A stretch of 34,657 nt of DNA from Oscillospiraceae bacterium (lineage in GTDB: Bacteria > Bacillota > Clostridia > Oscillospirales > Ruminococcaceae). How positions within the stretch are numbered: the first letter of the stretch is position 1; each line of letters begins with the position of its first letter. Where the stretch lies: the NCBI GenBank assembly GCA_030539275.1, contig JAUNSK010000001.1:82265-116921 (forward strand). Reading direction: 5' to 3'. The translations under genes and the position numbers were made by a program. Shown piece by piece: positions 1-7,821 of the stretch. The notes beneath the pieces were generated by a model that saw only the letters and a program-made list of their open reading frames with translations, was not told the DNA's origin and did no database searches.

Positions 1-117
1 GCTGCAAAGAAGCTTTGCAGTGAAGATGATATTCTCATATCGGTAATTGAAAATCCTTATGAGGGTACAAAGGAATTATGTAAAATATCAAAAATAAAAT
101 TTATGGAGGAAAAATAA
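1..117 (+). CDS. 3' end of an unidentified gene of the BMC operon (partial)
   Basis: Frame 1 is open from the window edge to a TAA at 115-117, giving the last 38 residues of a protein that ends in a lysine-rich tail (KFMEEK). I do not recognise the family from this piece. Its reading frame runs to 1 nt before the shell gene that starts at 119, and the ribosome binding site of that gene (GGAGG, 104-108) lies inside this coding end. It is therefore probably the preceding gene of the same microcompartment operon. It could encode a core enzyme, a shell protein or an accessory factor; the upstream sequence is needed to tell. Confidence 0.6.
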   Translation, partial: AAKKLCSEDDILISVIENPYEGTKELCKISKIKFMEEK

Positions 118-118
118 T

Positions 119-394
119 ATGTCATCAGCAATCGGAATGATCGAAACAAGAGGTCTTACAGCATCAATAGAGGCAGCAGATGCAATGCTCAAGGCAGCAG
201 ACGTTGAACTCGTAGGAACAGAAAAGATTGGTTCAGGACTTGTAACAGTAATAATCAAGGGTGAAGTAGGCGCTGTTAAGGCTGCAACAGAATCAGGTCA
301 GGAAGCAGCTTCAAGACTTGGCGAACTCGTAGCAGTTCACGTAATCCCAAGACCACATACAGACGTTTCAAAGATCCTTCCTTCTATCAAGTAA
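119..394 (+). CDS. BMC-H hexameric microcompartment shell protein (PduA/EutM/CcmK type)
   Basis: A 91-residue single-BMC-domain protein, the usual length for PduA/EutM-type subunits that form hexagonal tiles of the BMC shell facets. The N-terminal strand with the GMIETRG motif, the central [10 protein letters not shown] strand and the late HVIPRPH motif are typical of the family. The pore-facing segment KIGSG resembles that of PduA-like proteins that pass small polar metabolites. A good Shine-Dalgarno (GGAGG, 104-108) precedes the ATG. The protein is almost identical over its core to the one encoded at 732-1055, which indicates a fairly recent duplication. The adjacent shell, PduL and vertex genes support the call. 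Confidence 0.95.
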   Translation: MSSAIGMIETRGLTASIEAADAMLKAADVELVGTEKIGSGLVTVIIKGEVGAVKAATESGQEAASRLGELVAVHVIPRPHTDVSKILPSIK

Positions 395-409
395 GCGGGA
401 AAGATAACT

Positions 410-709
410 ATGAGGACTGAAGCTGTTGGAGTAATAGAAGTAAACTATTACTCCAACGCAGTCGTTGTACTGGATGCGATGCTCAAGGCATCAGATGTCG
501 ATCTTGTTTCCTGCCATAAGAGACTCGGCGGACGTATGGTCCATGCTGTAGTAAAGGGCAGTGTTTCAAATGTTGACGCATCAGTAGAGACTGCAAAGGA
601 AACTGAAAATATTATAGGCAAGGGAAATCTGAAGGTTGCTATAAATATAAGCAATCCTCACCCGGAAGTTGTAAAACTTATGAATATGCTCGATAAGAAG
701 TTATCGTAA
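410..709 (+). CDS. BMC-H shell protein, divergent paralogue
   Basis: A 99-residue BMC-domain protein beginning [11 protein letters not shown], which corresponds to the first strand of the BMC fold. It has a [10 protein letters not shown] helix and a [13 protein letters not shown] segment matching the second half of the domain. It diverges clearly from the two PduA-like neighbours: the pore segment reads CHKRLGG instead of TEKIGSG, so the pore probably differs in charge and selectivity. It starts 15 nt after the preceding shell gene with a GGGAAAG ribosome binding site and belongs to the same operon. Single-domain BMC shell identity is secure; the exact subtype is not resolved. Confidence 0.9.
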   Translation: MRTEAVGVIEVNYYSNAVVVLDAMLKASDVDLVSCHKRLGGRMVHAVVKGSVSNVDASVETAKETENIIGKGNLKVAINISNPHPEVVKLMNMLDKKLS

Positions 710-731
710 AATATATCTGGAGGTAAAGAAC

Positions 732-1055
732 ATGGCAGAAACTAAAGCCGCTGCAGTAAGCACACCAGCTGCTGCAAGAAAGATCGGTGCACTCGGAATG
801 ATCGAGACAAGAGGTCTCACTGCATCAATAGAAGCTGCAGATGCTATGCTAAAGGCAGCTGACGTTGAACTTATCGGAACAGAAAAGATCGGTTCAGGTC
901 TTGTTACTGTAATGGTACAGGGCGAAGTAGGCGCAGTTAAGGCTGCAGTAGAATCAGGACAGGAAGCAGCATCCAGACTCGGAGAGCTTGTTGCTGTACA
1001 CGTAATCCCAAGACCACACAACGGTGTTGCAGGAATTCTTCCTTGTCTTAAGTAA
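732..1055 (+). CDS. BMC-H shell protein with Ala-rich N-terminal extension (duplicate of the 119-394 gene)
   Basis: A 107-residue BMC-domain shell protein. From residue 19 on it is nearly the same as the protein at 119-394; the changes are mostly conservative (I/V, T/V) and at the extreme C-terminus. Its first 18 residues form an extra Ala/Lys-rich segment ([17 protein letters not shown]) missing from the other copy. Such tails could alter packing, mediate contact with cargo or neighbouring tiles, or be disordered. The ribosome binding site (GGAGG, 719-723) fits the ATG at 732. The gene is followed 15 nt later by pduL. Confidence 0.94.
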   Translation: MAETKAAAVSTPAAARKIGALGMIETRGLTASIEAADAMLKAADVELIGTEKIGSGLVTVMVQGEVGAVKAAVESGQEAASRLGELVAVHVIPRPHNGVAGILPCLK

Positions 1056-1070
1056 GGAGCGTAATAGATA

Positions 1071-1742
1071 ATGGTATCACAGCAGACAGTCAGATATATA
1101 ACTGAGCTTATCATAGATACAGCCAGAGAGCTTGAAGAAAATCCGTTTGCTGTTCCTGTCGGAATATCTGCAAGACACGTTCACTTATCACGTGAGGCAA
1201 TCGATATACTGTTCGGCCGCGGCTATGAGCTGACTGTTTTTAAAGGTCTGAGTCAGCCTGGACAGTATGCAGCAAATGAAACTGTTGGTGTCGTTGGTCC
1301 GAAAGGATCTTTTAAAAAAGTTAGAGTCCTCGGACCGGCAAGACCGCAGAGCCAGATCGAGATCTCACAGTCGGACACTAGAACTCTGGGAATTTCTGCT
1401 CCGCTTCGTGAATCAGGAGATCTTAACGGAACTCCGGGCGTAAAGCTCGTCGGACCTGCAGGAGAAGTTGAACTCAAAGGTGGTCTTATAATAGCAAAAA
1501 GACATGTCCATATGAGTCCGGCAGATGCAGCCTGGTTCGGCGTAAAGGACAAGGACATCGTAATGGTCAGAGCCGACGGTGAAAAGGGCGGGATCTTTAC
1601 TGATGTAGTTGTCAGAGTTAATGAAAACTACAGTCTTGATATGCATATTGATACGGATGAAGCAAATGCCTTTGGTATAAAACCGGGACAAAAGCTCACA
1701 CTTATAAAAAATGGCTTTAATTTTAAGGAGGGCTTGAGATGA
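1071..1742 (+). CDS. pduL: PduL-type phosphate propanoyl/acetyltransferase (phosphotransacylase)
   Basis: A 223-residue protein matching the PduL family, which interconverts acyl-CoA and acyl-phosphate inside metabolosomes and recycles CoA for the aldehyde dehydrogenase. The two repeated beta-barrel halves each carry a zinc-site motif: HVHLS with H36 and H38, and HVHMS with H145 and H147. A further His lies in MHIDTDEAN (H192). The conserved KGLSQPGQYA and RVLGPARPQSQ blocks are present. The first ~22 residues form an amphipathic-looking helix ahead of the catalytic domain, the usual form of an encapsulation peptide. The stop lies 4 nt inside the vertex gene (ATG 1739), so the two are translationally coupled. 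The substrate (acetyl, propionyl or other) cannot be read from the sequence. Confidence 0.95.
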   Translation: MVSQQTVRYITELIIDTARELEENPFAVPVGISARHVHLSREAIDILFGRGYELTVFKGLSQPGQYAANETVGVVGPKGSFKKVRVLGPARPQSQIEISQSDTRTLGISAPLRESGDLNGTPGVKLVGPAGEVELKGGLIIAKRHVHMSPADAAWFGVKDKDIVMVRADGEKGGIFTDVVVRVNENYSLDMHIDTDEANAFGIKPGQKLTLIKNGFNFKEGLR

Positions 1743-1993
1743 TACTCGGCACTGTAAAAGGCAATATAGTATCTACCCGTAAATGTGATAATCTTGTAGG
1801 TCTTAAGTTTCTTGTGATCGAACCGTACTACGGTGACAAATCAGCTGTCTTTATAGCGGCAGACAATCTTGGTGCCGGTGTGGGTGAACTGGTACTTATC
1901 ACTACAGACCAGACAACTCAGTATGCACTGGGCAAATCAGCTCCTGTTGATGCATGTGTCGTTGGTATTGTAGACGCACCGCCGCTTGACTGA
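1739..1993 (+). CDS. BMC-P pentameric vertex protein (EutN/CcmL family)
   Basis: An 84-residue protein of the EutN/CcmL family, whose pentamers cap the vertices of the icosahedral shell. The start MILGTVKGNIVSTRK, the central DNLGAGVGELVLITT block and the ending ACVVGIVDAP are characteristic. The length matches the family (about 80-100 residues). It overlaps the end of pduL by 4 nt, suggesting coupled expression, and its 3' end abuts the solute-binding-like gene. Only one BMC-P gene is visible here; metabolosome loci often have more, possibly upstream. Confidence 0.95.
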   Translation: MILGTVKGNIVSTRKCDNLVGLKFLVIEPYYGDKSAVFIAADNLGAGVGELVLITTDQTTQYALGKSAPVDACVVGIVDAPPLD

Positions 1994-2030
1994 TAAAATA
2001 ATAATTACTGCTGCAAAGGTTGAGTTTGAT

Positions 2031-3149
2031 ATGAATGAAAACAAGGATGTTATAAAAGTTCTGGCTGTGGCTGATCCTGCAGTCAGGGCATATACAGATA
2101 CAAGACTGAATCTGCTCGGTGAATTTCCTTATCCGGTTCAGTTTGATGTATTCCCATGGGATGTATACTACAAAACCATGTGCGATGTTTTTGAAGGGAA
2201 GGAATATTATGATGTTATTATGGCTGCCGGTCATCTATGGAAGAGAGAACTGGTCCAAAACAATAATATCGTACCTATAAACTTCAACAGAAATGAAATT
2301 GCTGAAAGCATAGGCAATGAAATGTATTATAACGGTAATGCTTATCTTTCGCCTTCATTCTGCGACGGACATATGATATTGTTCTCGAAAAGCATATTTG
2401 AAAAAGAAAATATACATTTTTCCGGCATGATAATAAAGCCTCAGGAGTATATAGATGCAGCTGAGAAACTGCATAAAGCAGGATATACTATCCCGATGAA
2501 AGCTGCAAAATCAGAAATTTTCACAGATGCTCTAGTATTTATGAGAATGTACGGCAAAGACGTATACGACAGTGAAACTCATGAGATACAGTGTGACAGT
2601 GAAGAAGTAATAAGCGGACTTGAAAAGTATCTTTCACTCAGGGAATATGCTTTTGAAAACACTTATACTTTCGGCAATGATGAGGTTGCAAAGGCTCTAA
2701 GAGACGGCACAAGTCCGCTTGGCGTGACATGGAGCGGTCAGATGGGGGTTGTGCTGGACTCAGGATGTAAGTGCAGGGATGATTTCGGCTTTGCCACATT
2801 TGATACAGCCTGGAACGTTACCTGGTCATTTGCTGTAACTGAGAAAAGTACTCAGAAGGAAAAAGCAGACAGGCTCCTGGAGTTCCTAAGAAGCAGAAAT
2901 GTTGATAAGAAGGCAGGTGCTGTAAGCGGTGCACCGGTCAGGGTATTTAACTACATTTCAGGAATGAAGGATTACCCATGGTATGACTGTCAGCTGAAAA
3001 TGATACAGAATGCAAAACCGCTGCCTGATATCAAAAATGCCGGAGATAAAAATGCTTGTCTTTACGATGAGATATATAACGCATTTATCGGCAGAAAGAT
3101 GGCTGCTCAGGCTATGAAGGATGCCGCTGCTGCTATAAGAAATCTGTAA
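2031..3149 (+). CDS. Solute-binding-protein-like protein without signal peptide, in the BMC operon
   Basis: A protein of 372 residues resembling family-1 extracellular solute-binding proteins (sugar/ferric type, periplasmic-binding-protein fold). Supporting features are an opening strand VIKVLAVADP, a YDVIMAAGHLW strand, a mid-protein hinge-like AYLSPSFCDGHMILFSKS, and C-terminal helices around LLEFLRSRNV. It has no signal peptide and no lipobox, so it should stay in the cytoplasm, unlike normal ABC-transporter binding proteins. The frame opens at a TTG at 1986 that overlaps the vertex gene and has no Shine-Dalgarno; the ATG at 2031, preceded by AAAGG at 2015-2019, starts directly before the fold and is preferred. 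No permease or ATPase gene lies nearby. It could be a ligand sensor, chaperone or cargo factor of the microcompartment. The fold call is fairly sure; the role is unknown. Confidence 0.75.
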   Translation: MNENKDVIKVLAVADPAVRAYTDTRLNLLGEFPYPVQFDVFPWDVYYKTMCDVFEGKEYYDVIMAAGHLWKRELVQNNNIVPINFNRNEIAESIGNEMYYNGNAYLSPSFCDGHMILFSKSIFEKENIHFSGMIIKPQEYIDAAEKLHKAGYTIPMKAAKSEIFTDALVFMRMYGKDVYDSETHEIQCDSEEVISGLEKYLSLREYAFENTYTFGNDEVAKALRDGTSPLGVTWSGQMGVVLDSGCKCRDDFGFATFDTAWNVTWSFAVTEKSTQKEKADRLLEFLRSRNVDKKAGAVSGAPVRVFNYISGMKDYPWYDCQLKMIQNAKPLPDIKNAGDKNACLYDEIYNAFIGRKMAAQAMKDAAAAIRNL

Positions 3150-3179
3150 TTTTACTAAGTATAAAAATGAGGTATTAAA

Positions 3180-4340
3180 ATGAGTGAGGTCAGACTTGAA
3201 GCTGTAACGACCAGCTTTTTCGGCTATGGTTGTATAGATATGCTGTCCGCTGAAATAAAAAAGAGAGGCTACAGGAGATCTCTTATCGTTACAGACAGCT
3301 TCCTTTACAAATCAGGCACAGCTGACAGGGTAGGACAGGCGATCCTTGGCGGCGATGCCGAGTATGCAATATTCTATCTTGTAACACCTAATCCGACAGT
3401 TGAAGTTATAAACGAGTGTATAAAAGCCGCAAGGGCACTTGATGTTGATTTTCTTACAGCAGTAGGCGGCGGGTCTGCAATAGACACAGCCAAGGCTGTA
3501 AGCATCGTACTTGCGAACGGCGGAAGAGTTGAGGACTATGAGGGTGCGAACAGATCCCTCAAGGCAGGAATGCCGGTAGTTGCTGTAAATACTACTGCCG
3601 GAACTGGTTCAGAGGTTACGCAGTTCTATATAGTAACCGACACTGTAAAGCACAGCAAGATGTGTATGGTGGATGTAAACTGCAAGATCGCTATTGCGAT
3701 AAATGATACACAGTTCATGGTTTCTATGCCGAAGGGACTGACTGCTGCAACAGGCATGGACGCAATGACTCATGCGATCGAAGCAGTTCAGGCTAAAACA
3801 GCAAATCCACTTACAAACAAAGATGCGCTGTGGGCAATAACACAGATAAACAATTATCTTCCGACAGCCGTAAGCACTCCTGACAATGTACAGGCAAGAG
3901 ATATGATGTCATATGCACAGTACACAGCAGGAATGGCATTTTCAAACTCCGGTGTAGGAATGGTCCATGCAATGGCACATGCACTCGGCGGCAAGTACAA
4001 TCTTCCGCACGGCATCTGCAATGCAGTTCTTCTTCCGTACATAATGAGCTATAACGCATCACATGCAAACCTTGAAACACAGTTCAGAAGCATTGCATGT
4101 GCACTCGGGATAAACGGTGCATATACAATGGACTACAATGAACTGAGCAGTTCAGCTGTAAACCACATCAAAGCACTGTCAGCACAGGTAGGAATCACAC
4201 AGACGCTGAACGACCTTAAGGTAAAGCGTGAGGATCTGCGTGAACTCGCAGCTACAGCAATGAAGGATCTGTGCATGCAGAGCAATCCTGTAATGCCGAC
4301 AGCTGAGGATGTTGTAAGCGTTTATGAACAGGCGTTTTAA
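3180..4340 (+). CDS. Iron-containing (type III) alcohol dehydrogenase, BMC-associated
   Basis: A 386-residue Fe-type alcohol dehydrogenase. An NAD-binding GGGS motif sits at 96-99. Metal ligands are D194 and H198 (GMDAMTHA), H263 and H277 (NLPHG), with the extra conserved H267 in HAMAHALGG, in the same spacing as in FucO. In BMCs such an enzyme (PduQ/EutG role) reduces part of the aldehyde to an alcohol and regenerates NAD+ for the aldehyde dehydrogenase. It is the last gene of the operon and is followed by the hairpin at 4358-4388. No obvious encapsulation helix is seen. The substrate could be acetaldehyde or propionaldehyde, depending on the signature enzyme outside the window. Confidence 0.93.
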   Translation: MSEVRLEAVTTSFFGYGCIDMLSAEIKKRGYRRSLIVTDSFLYKSGTADRVGQAILGGDAEYAIFYLVTPNPTVEVINECIKAARALDVDFLTAVGGGSAIDTAKAVSIVLANGGRVEDYEGANRSLKAGMPVVAVNTTAGTGSEVTQFYIVTDTVKHSKMCMVDVNCKIAIAINDTQFMVSMPKGLTAATGMDAMTHAIEAVQAKTANPLTNKDALWAITQINNYLPTAVSTPDNVQARDMMSYAQYTAGMAFSNSGVGMVHAMAHALGGKYNLPHGICNAVLLPYIMSYNASHANLETQFRSIACALGINGAYTMDYNELSSSAVNHIKALSAQVGITQTLNDLKVKREDLRELAATAMKDLCMQSNPVMPTAEDVVSVYEQAF

Positions 4341-4357
4341 GAAAAATTAATAAAATA

Positions 4358-4388
4358 AGAAGCCCGCGGTCTGATGCCGCGGGCTTCT
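4358..4388. terminator. Bidirectional terminator between BMC operon and convergent membrane gene
   Basis: A 12-bp perfect, G+C-rich stem (AGAAGCCCGCGG / CCGCGGGCTTCT) with a 7-nt loop. On the - strand it is followed by a T-rich tract (complement of the A-rich 4341-4357), so it fits best as terminator of the 4419-4889 gene. It also lies 18 nt after the alcohol dehydrogenase stop. Confidence 0.85.
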
Positions 4389-4418
4389 CTGCATGCCTGT
4401 CTGTAATATTAAATGCGT

Positions 4419-4889
4419 TTATATAAAAAATCTCTCATGTCTGCTCTGGAATACACGAACGCAGGAGAATAATACAGCTGCTTGAGCGATATTTCCGATA
4501 ACCAATACAATTACCGGTACTATGATCATCATGGCTGTTATTCCTGTGTTGGTTTTATAGGTATATAACAGGTTGAGAGCCGAGTAGAGAACATCAATAA
4601 CTGTTATTATTACTGCAAACTTCACATAAAAGCGTTTCGGGTCATCAGGGTAATCACACAGACTCTTTTTTGATATGTACTTCTGTGTTGAAAATACTGC
4701 CAGTATAACAGTAAGAACATTTAACGCACATCCAAGCAGAATACTTAAGAAACAAGCCGGAATAAATGACATTGAAAGCGTATCAACAATTACTGCAGTA
4801 GAGATCTTCAGAAGAAGTGACGCACCTATGCCTATGAATAGAAAATCGATAATAAACTGAAGTATAAACTTTGTAGAAAACTTACTCAA
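4419..4889 (-). CDS. Small four-helix membrane protein, unknown function
   Basis: A 156-residue hydrophobic protein with about four predicted membrane helices (near residues 8-28, 37-65, 88-110 and 118-145) and a short, charged cytoplasmic-type loop (SKKSLCDYPDDPKRF) between helices 2 and 3. I do not recognise a family. It starts with TTG, preceded by a strong ribosome binding site (AGGGGAG) 8 nt upstream. It is monocistronic, with a consensus promoter at 4924-4951 and the terminator at 4358-4388. Confidence 0.75.
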   Translation of the reverse strand: MSKFSTKFILQFIIDFLFIGIGASLLLKISTAVIVDTLSMSFIPACFLSILLGCALNVLTVILAVFSTQKYISKKSLCDYPDDPKRFYVKFAVIITVIDVLYSALNLLYTYKTNTGITAMMIIVPVIVLVIGNIAQAAVLFSCVRVFQSRHERFFI

Positions 4890-4923
4890 AAAATATCTCC
4901 CCTTTTCATATAATTATATATCA

Positions 4924-4951
4924 ATTATACTACCATATATAGTCATGTCAA
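4924..4951 (-). promoter_or_regulatory. Sigma-A promoter of the 4419-4889 gene
   Basis: On the - strand a perfect TTGACA (4946-4951) and a perfect TATAAT (4924-4929) are separated by 16 nt, placing transcription start about 25 nt upstream of the TTG start codon. Confidence 0.8.
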
Positions 4952-5097
4952 CAAATATATAAGTATTTCAGAGATTTATTTAATATTAATACAGCTTTTT
5001 GATATATGTGACACAAAAATAGCGCGAAATGTCAAAATAAATTAAATAGTATTTAAATTCCTGAACAAAGCGATGCTTCGTTTTATTGTTGCTATAC

Positions 5098-5976
5098 TCA
5101 GGTGCAGGCTTCTTTTATCTTATCCAGAAACATCTCCTGCAGCTTTGATAATCTCTGATATTTTTTCCATACAAAGCAAAGTTCCGCAGTCAGTTTCGGG
5201 TATAACGGCCTGAAACAGAGATGATTATTTTCAACTGTAGAAATGATATTGGCCAGACCAAGAACATAGCCGTAACCACACTGTGCAAACAGGGAAGCGT
5301 TGTATATGAGGTTATAGGTTCCGACTATATTCAGCGATGAAATATCTTTTTTCATCCACTCATTCATTTTAACACTGCCCAGTGTCTGCTGTGAAATAAT
5401 AAGCGGTTTATCCCACAGATCCCCGGGGGTAATATATACTTTTTGTGCCAGTTCACAGTCGTCTCTCATTAAAATGCCCCAGGTATCACTTACCGGCAGA
5501 CGCAGATATTCATATTTTGAAATGTCAAACGGCTCGACAAGCATACCGAAATCAAACAGTCCCTTGTCAAGCTTTTCGGTAACATGAGCGCCGTCTGCAC
5601 TGTAGATATGATAATGTATATCAGGATAAAGCTGCTGCAGTTCTTTTGCGGCATGAGCAATGATCGACACTGCCTGCGTTTCTCCGCTTCCTATGAAAAT
5701 ATCTCCGCTGACGGTGTCTGACGAGCGGCAAAGTTCTGATTTGGTTTTCTCGAACAGTTCAACTATCTCCTCAGCTCTTTTCTTCAGTATCAGGCCGTCT
5801 TCGGTAAGTGTTAATTTCTTTTTCCCTCTGATAAATAAAACTTTGCCGAGTTCTTCTTCAAGTTCCTTAAGCTGTCTTGAGAGCGGAGGCTGTGTCATAT
5901 TCAGAAGCTGTGCTGCTCTTGTGATACTTTCTTCCTTTGCTGCTGCAAGAAAATACTGCAGGACTTTTATATCCAT
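5098..5976 (-). CDS. LysR-family transcriptional regulator
   Basis: A 292-residue LysR-type regulator. The N-terminal winged helix-turn-helix (about residues 1-60) contains the standard SITRAAQLLNMTQPPLSRQL recognition region, followed by a linker helix and a periplasmic-binding-like effector domain (about 90-290). Length is typical. It is divergent from the redox operon beginning at 6149, and the shared 172-bp region holds a canonical T-N11-A LysR box (6047-6061). This arrangement usually means the regulator controls the neighbouring operon and represses itself. The effector is unknown; the redox and flavin nature of the target operon suggests an electrophile, quinone or oxidant, which is inference. 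Confidence 0.93.
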   Translation of the reverse strand: MDIKVLQYFLAAAKEESITRAAQLLNMTQPPLSRQLKELEEELGKVLFIRGKKKLTLTEDGLILKKRAEEIVELFEKTKSELCRSSDTVSGDIFIGSGETQAVSIIAHAAKELQQLYPDIHYHIYSADGAHVTEKLDKGLFDFGMLVEPFDISKYEYLRLPVSDTWGILMRDDCELAQKVYITPGDLWDKPLIISQQTLGSVKMNEWMKKDISSLNIVGTYNLIYNASLFAQCGYGYVLGLANIISTVENNHLCFRPLYPKLTAELCFVWKKYQRLSKLQEMFLDKIKEACT

Positions 5977-6030
5977 AAGTTCATCCCCTCTGTTTATTTA
6001 CGTTTTTTTCCTGAATACTTTGTTATCTTC

Positions 6031-6039
6031 ATTATAACA
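6031..6039 (-). promoter_or_regulatory. Extended -10 of the LysR gene promoter
   Basis: On the - strand TGTTATAAT (TGn plus perfect -10). No good -35 is present at 17-18 nt; the LysR box at 6047-6061 lies just upstream, where a bound regulator would hinder RNA polymerase. Confidence 0.5.
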
Positions 6040-6046
6040 TATTTTC

Positions 6047-6061
6047 ATACCTTTCTGGTAT
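6047..6061. promoter_or_regulatory. LysR-type operator (T-N11-A dyad)
   Basis: ATACC-N5-GGTAT is a perfect 5-bp dyad containing T-N11-A, the consensus LysR box. It lies 23 nt upstream of the -35 of the divergent operon promoter (about -65 from the expected start), the usual activation-site position, and covers the -35 region of the regulator's own promoter. Confidence 0.65.
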
Positions 6062-6084
6062 ATTGACTCATATAATATATGTAT

Positions 6085-6113
6085 TTGATATATTAATATC
6101 TGTGTGATATAAT
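6085..6113 (+). promoter_or_regulatory. Promoter of the redox operon 6149-9527
   Basis: TTGATA (6085-6090), a 17-nt spacer, then perfect TATAAT (6108-6113). The expected start is about 6120, leaving a ~30-nt leader before the ATG at 6149 with its CAGGGGAAA ribosome binding site. Confidence 0.75.
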
Positions 6114-6148
6114 CATGATGTAAATAAATTATTGACAGGGGAAATATA

Positions 6149-6715
6149 ATGCAACTGGATGAATTTTTAAGATTTGTTAAAACAGGAGCCGAAATACCTT
6201 TTGATTCTGATTACCATGATTATATGAATGCAATGAGCAGTGAGGCAATGAAAATACAGACTCAGCTCAATACTGAGTATCACACGCCTGCTGAAGTGCG
6301 CAATATTTTTGAAAAACTGACAGGAAAGAAAGTTGATGAAACATTCTGTTTGTTTGCGCCGTTTACTACCGACTTCGGAAAAAATATAACAGTCGGTAAA
6401 AATGTGTTTATTAATTCCGGCTGCAGATTTCAGGATCACGGAGGAATAACGATCGATGACGGGGCACAGATAGGACATAATGTTGTGATCGCGACACTCA
6501 ATCATGCACTGTCACCGCAGCGTCGGGCTAACGTTATTCCAAAGGCAGTGCATATAGGCAAAAATGTCTGGATAGGATCCGGCAGTGTGATTCTTCCGGG
6601 AGTAACTATAGGAGATAATGCCGTTGTCGGTGCAGGTTCTGTTGTAACTCATGATGTTGCGCCTATGACAGTTGCGGCCGGAAACCCTGCAAAAAAAATA
6701 AAAGATATTGAGTAA
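6149..6715 (+). CDS. Hexapeptide-repeat sugar O-acetyltransferase (LacA/Maa family)
   Basis: A 188-residue acyltransferase with an N-terminal helical cap typical of maltose/galactoside O-acetyltransferases (about residues 1-60). A left-handed beta-helix follows, with imperfect hexapeptide repeats ([20 protein letters not shown]) from about residue 75 to 185. The catalytic His of the family is expected in NHAL (about residue 119). It transfers acetyl from acetyl-CoA to a sugar or related hydroxyl in the cytoplasm. It is the first gene of the LysR-linked operon, 21 nt ahead of the ABM gene. Acetyltransferases of this kind often occur in flavin/cupin operons of gut Firmicutes; the substrate there is unknown. 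Confidence 0.9.
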   Translation: MQLDEFLRFVKTGAEIPFDSDYHDYMNAMSSEAMKIQTQLNTEYHTPAEVRNIFEKLTGKKVDETFCLFAPFTTDFGKNITVGKNVFINSGCRFQDHGGITIDDGAQIGHNVVIATLNHALSPQRRANVIPKAVHIGKNVWIGSGSVILPGVTIGDNAVVGAGSVVTHDVAPMTVAAGNPAKKIKDIE

Positions 6716-6736
6716 GTATTACGCGAGGAAAATATA

Positions 6737-7039
6737 ATGGCATTAACAATAAATATTTATTATACAGGAAAGAATTCTGATGCTCTTCATTTTGCTGAAG
6801 AAATGACTGCATCAGGGATCGTCCGGGACATCAGAAATGAGGAAGGAAACTTAAGATATGAGTACTTCTTCCCGATGGATGATAAAGAAACAGTTTTGCT
6901 TATTGACAGCTGGACAGACCAGAAGGCACTTGATATTCATCACAAGTCTGAGATGATGAAAAAGATAGCAGAGCTGAGAGTAAAATATAATCTTAAAATG
7001 AGAGTTGAACGCTACTACAGTGAAAAACAGGAGGATTAA
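6737..7039 (+). CDS. Putative quinol monooxygenase, ABM (antibiotic biosynthesis monooxygenase) superfamily
   Basis: A 100-residue protein with the dimeric ferredoxin-like alpha/beta barrel pattern of ABM/YgiN proteins. The EEGNLRYEYFF strand, the LLIDSWTDQKALDIHHKS segment (conserved W followed by an H) and the final strand MRVERY all match. YgiN-like members act on quinols or other small aromatic compounds without a bound cofactor. The gene follows the acetyltransferase closely and is 3 nt ahead of the CMD-cupin gene, so it is in the same operon. The superfamily is reliable; the reaction is not established from sequence. Confidence 0.85.
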   Translation: MALTINIYYTGKNSDALHFAEEMTASGIVRDIRNEEGNLRYEYFFPMDDKETVLLIDSWTDQKALDIHHKSEMMKKIAELRVKYNLKMRVERYYSEKQED

Positions 7040-7042
7040 AAA

Positions 7043-7798
7043 ATGTCAGTAAAACAGACAGCAGGAAGAGATCAGCTGGGTGAGTTTGCACCAAAGTTTG
7101 CGCAGCTTAATGATGATGTATTATTCGGTCAGGTGTGGTCAAGAGAGGACAAGCTCTCTCTTCGTGACCGTTCACTTATTACAGTCACCGCCCTTATGGC
7201 ACAGGGACTTACCGATGATTCATTCAGGTATCATCTCATGAGTGCTAAGACAAACGGGATCACTAAAGATGAGATAGCAGAAATAATTACTCATGCAGCA
7301 TTCTATATGGGATGGCCCAAGGCATGGGCAGTTTTCAGAATGGCTAAGGAAGTATGGAATGATTCATCAGATGCCGTGTCAGAAAAGGATAAGCATGCAA
7401 AGACTATGATCTTTCCTGTCGGAGAGCAAAACGATGCCTTTGCAGAGTATTTTACAGGTCAGAGTTATCTTGCACCGGTTTGCGTGGATCAGGTCGGTAT
7501 ATATAATGTAACATTTGAGCCGGGCTGCCGCAATAACTGGCACATACACCGTGCAGACAAGGGCGGCGGTCAGATCCTCATATGCGTTGCAGGCCGCGGC
7601 TGGTATCAGGAATGGGGCAGGGATGCTGTGCTTATGACAGCAGGAGATGTTGTAAATATTCCTGTGGGAGTAAAACACTGGCATGGAGCGGCAAAGGACA
7701 GCTGGTTTTCACATCTTGCTGTTGAGGTGCCGGGGGATAACAGTTCAAATGAATGGCTTGAAGCTGTTACAGACAAGGAATATGATCTGGTAAAATAA
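7043..7798 (+). CDS. Carboxymuconolactone decarboxylase (CMD)-cupin fusion protein
   Basis: A 251-residue two-domain protein. Residues ~15-115 are a CMD/AhpD-like helical domain (DRSLITVTALMAQG, DEIAEIITHAAFYMGWPKAW) that lacks the CxxC pair of AhpD peroxidases, so it is closer to gamma-CMD-like proteins. Residues ~140-240 are a cupin with the metal motif near NNWHIHRADKGGGQ and the second motif NIPVGVKHWHG. The fusion is common in gut anaerobes beside LysR regulators and flavodoxins. Function is unproven; redox or aromatic-compound detoxification is an inference from the neighbours. A GGAGG ribosome binding site lies in the end of the preceding gene. Confidence 0.9.
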   Translation: MSVKQTAGRDQLGEFAPKFAQLNDDVLFGQVWSREDKLSLRDRSLITVTALMAQGLTDDSFRYHLMSAKTNGITKDEIAEIITHAAFYMGWPKAWAVFRMAKEVWNDSSDAVSEKDKHAKTMIFPVGEQNDAFAEYFTGQSYLAPVCVDQVGIYNVTFEPGCRNNWHIHRADKGGGQILICVAGRGWYQEWGRDAVLMTAGDVVNIPVGVKHWHGAAKDSWFSHLAVEVPGDNSSNEWLEAVTDKEYDLVK

Positions 7799-7821
7799 AT
7801 AATATTAAGGAGAAAATACAT

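Noticed and set aside
1-4340. Assignment of the microcompartment to ethanolamine, propanediol or a glycyl-radical substrate
   Set aside because: The signature enzyme is outside the window; shell, PduL and Fe-ADH genes are common to all these types.
5061-5090. Imperfect hairpin AACAAAGC-GAT-GCTTCGTT near the LysR 3' end
   Set aside because: It has a 3-nt loop, one mismatch and no T-run on the - strand where a terminator would be needed; too weak to list.
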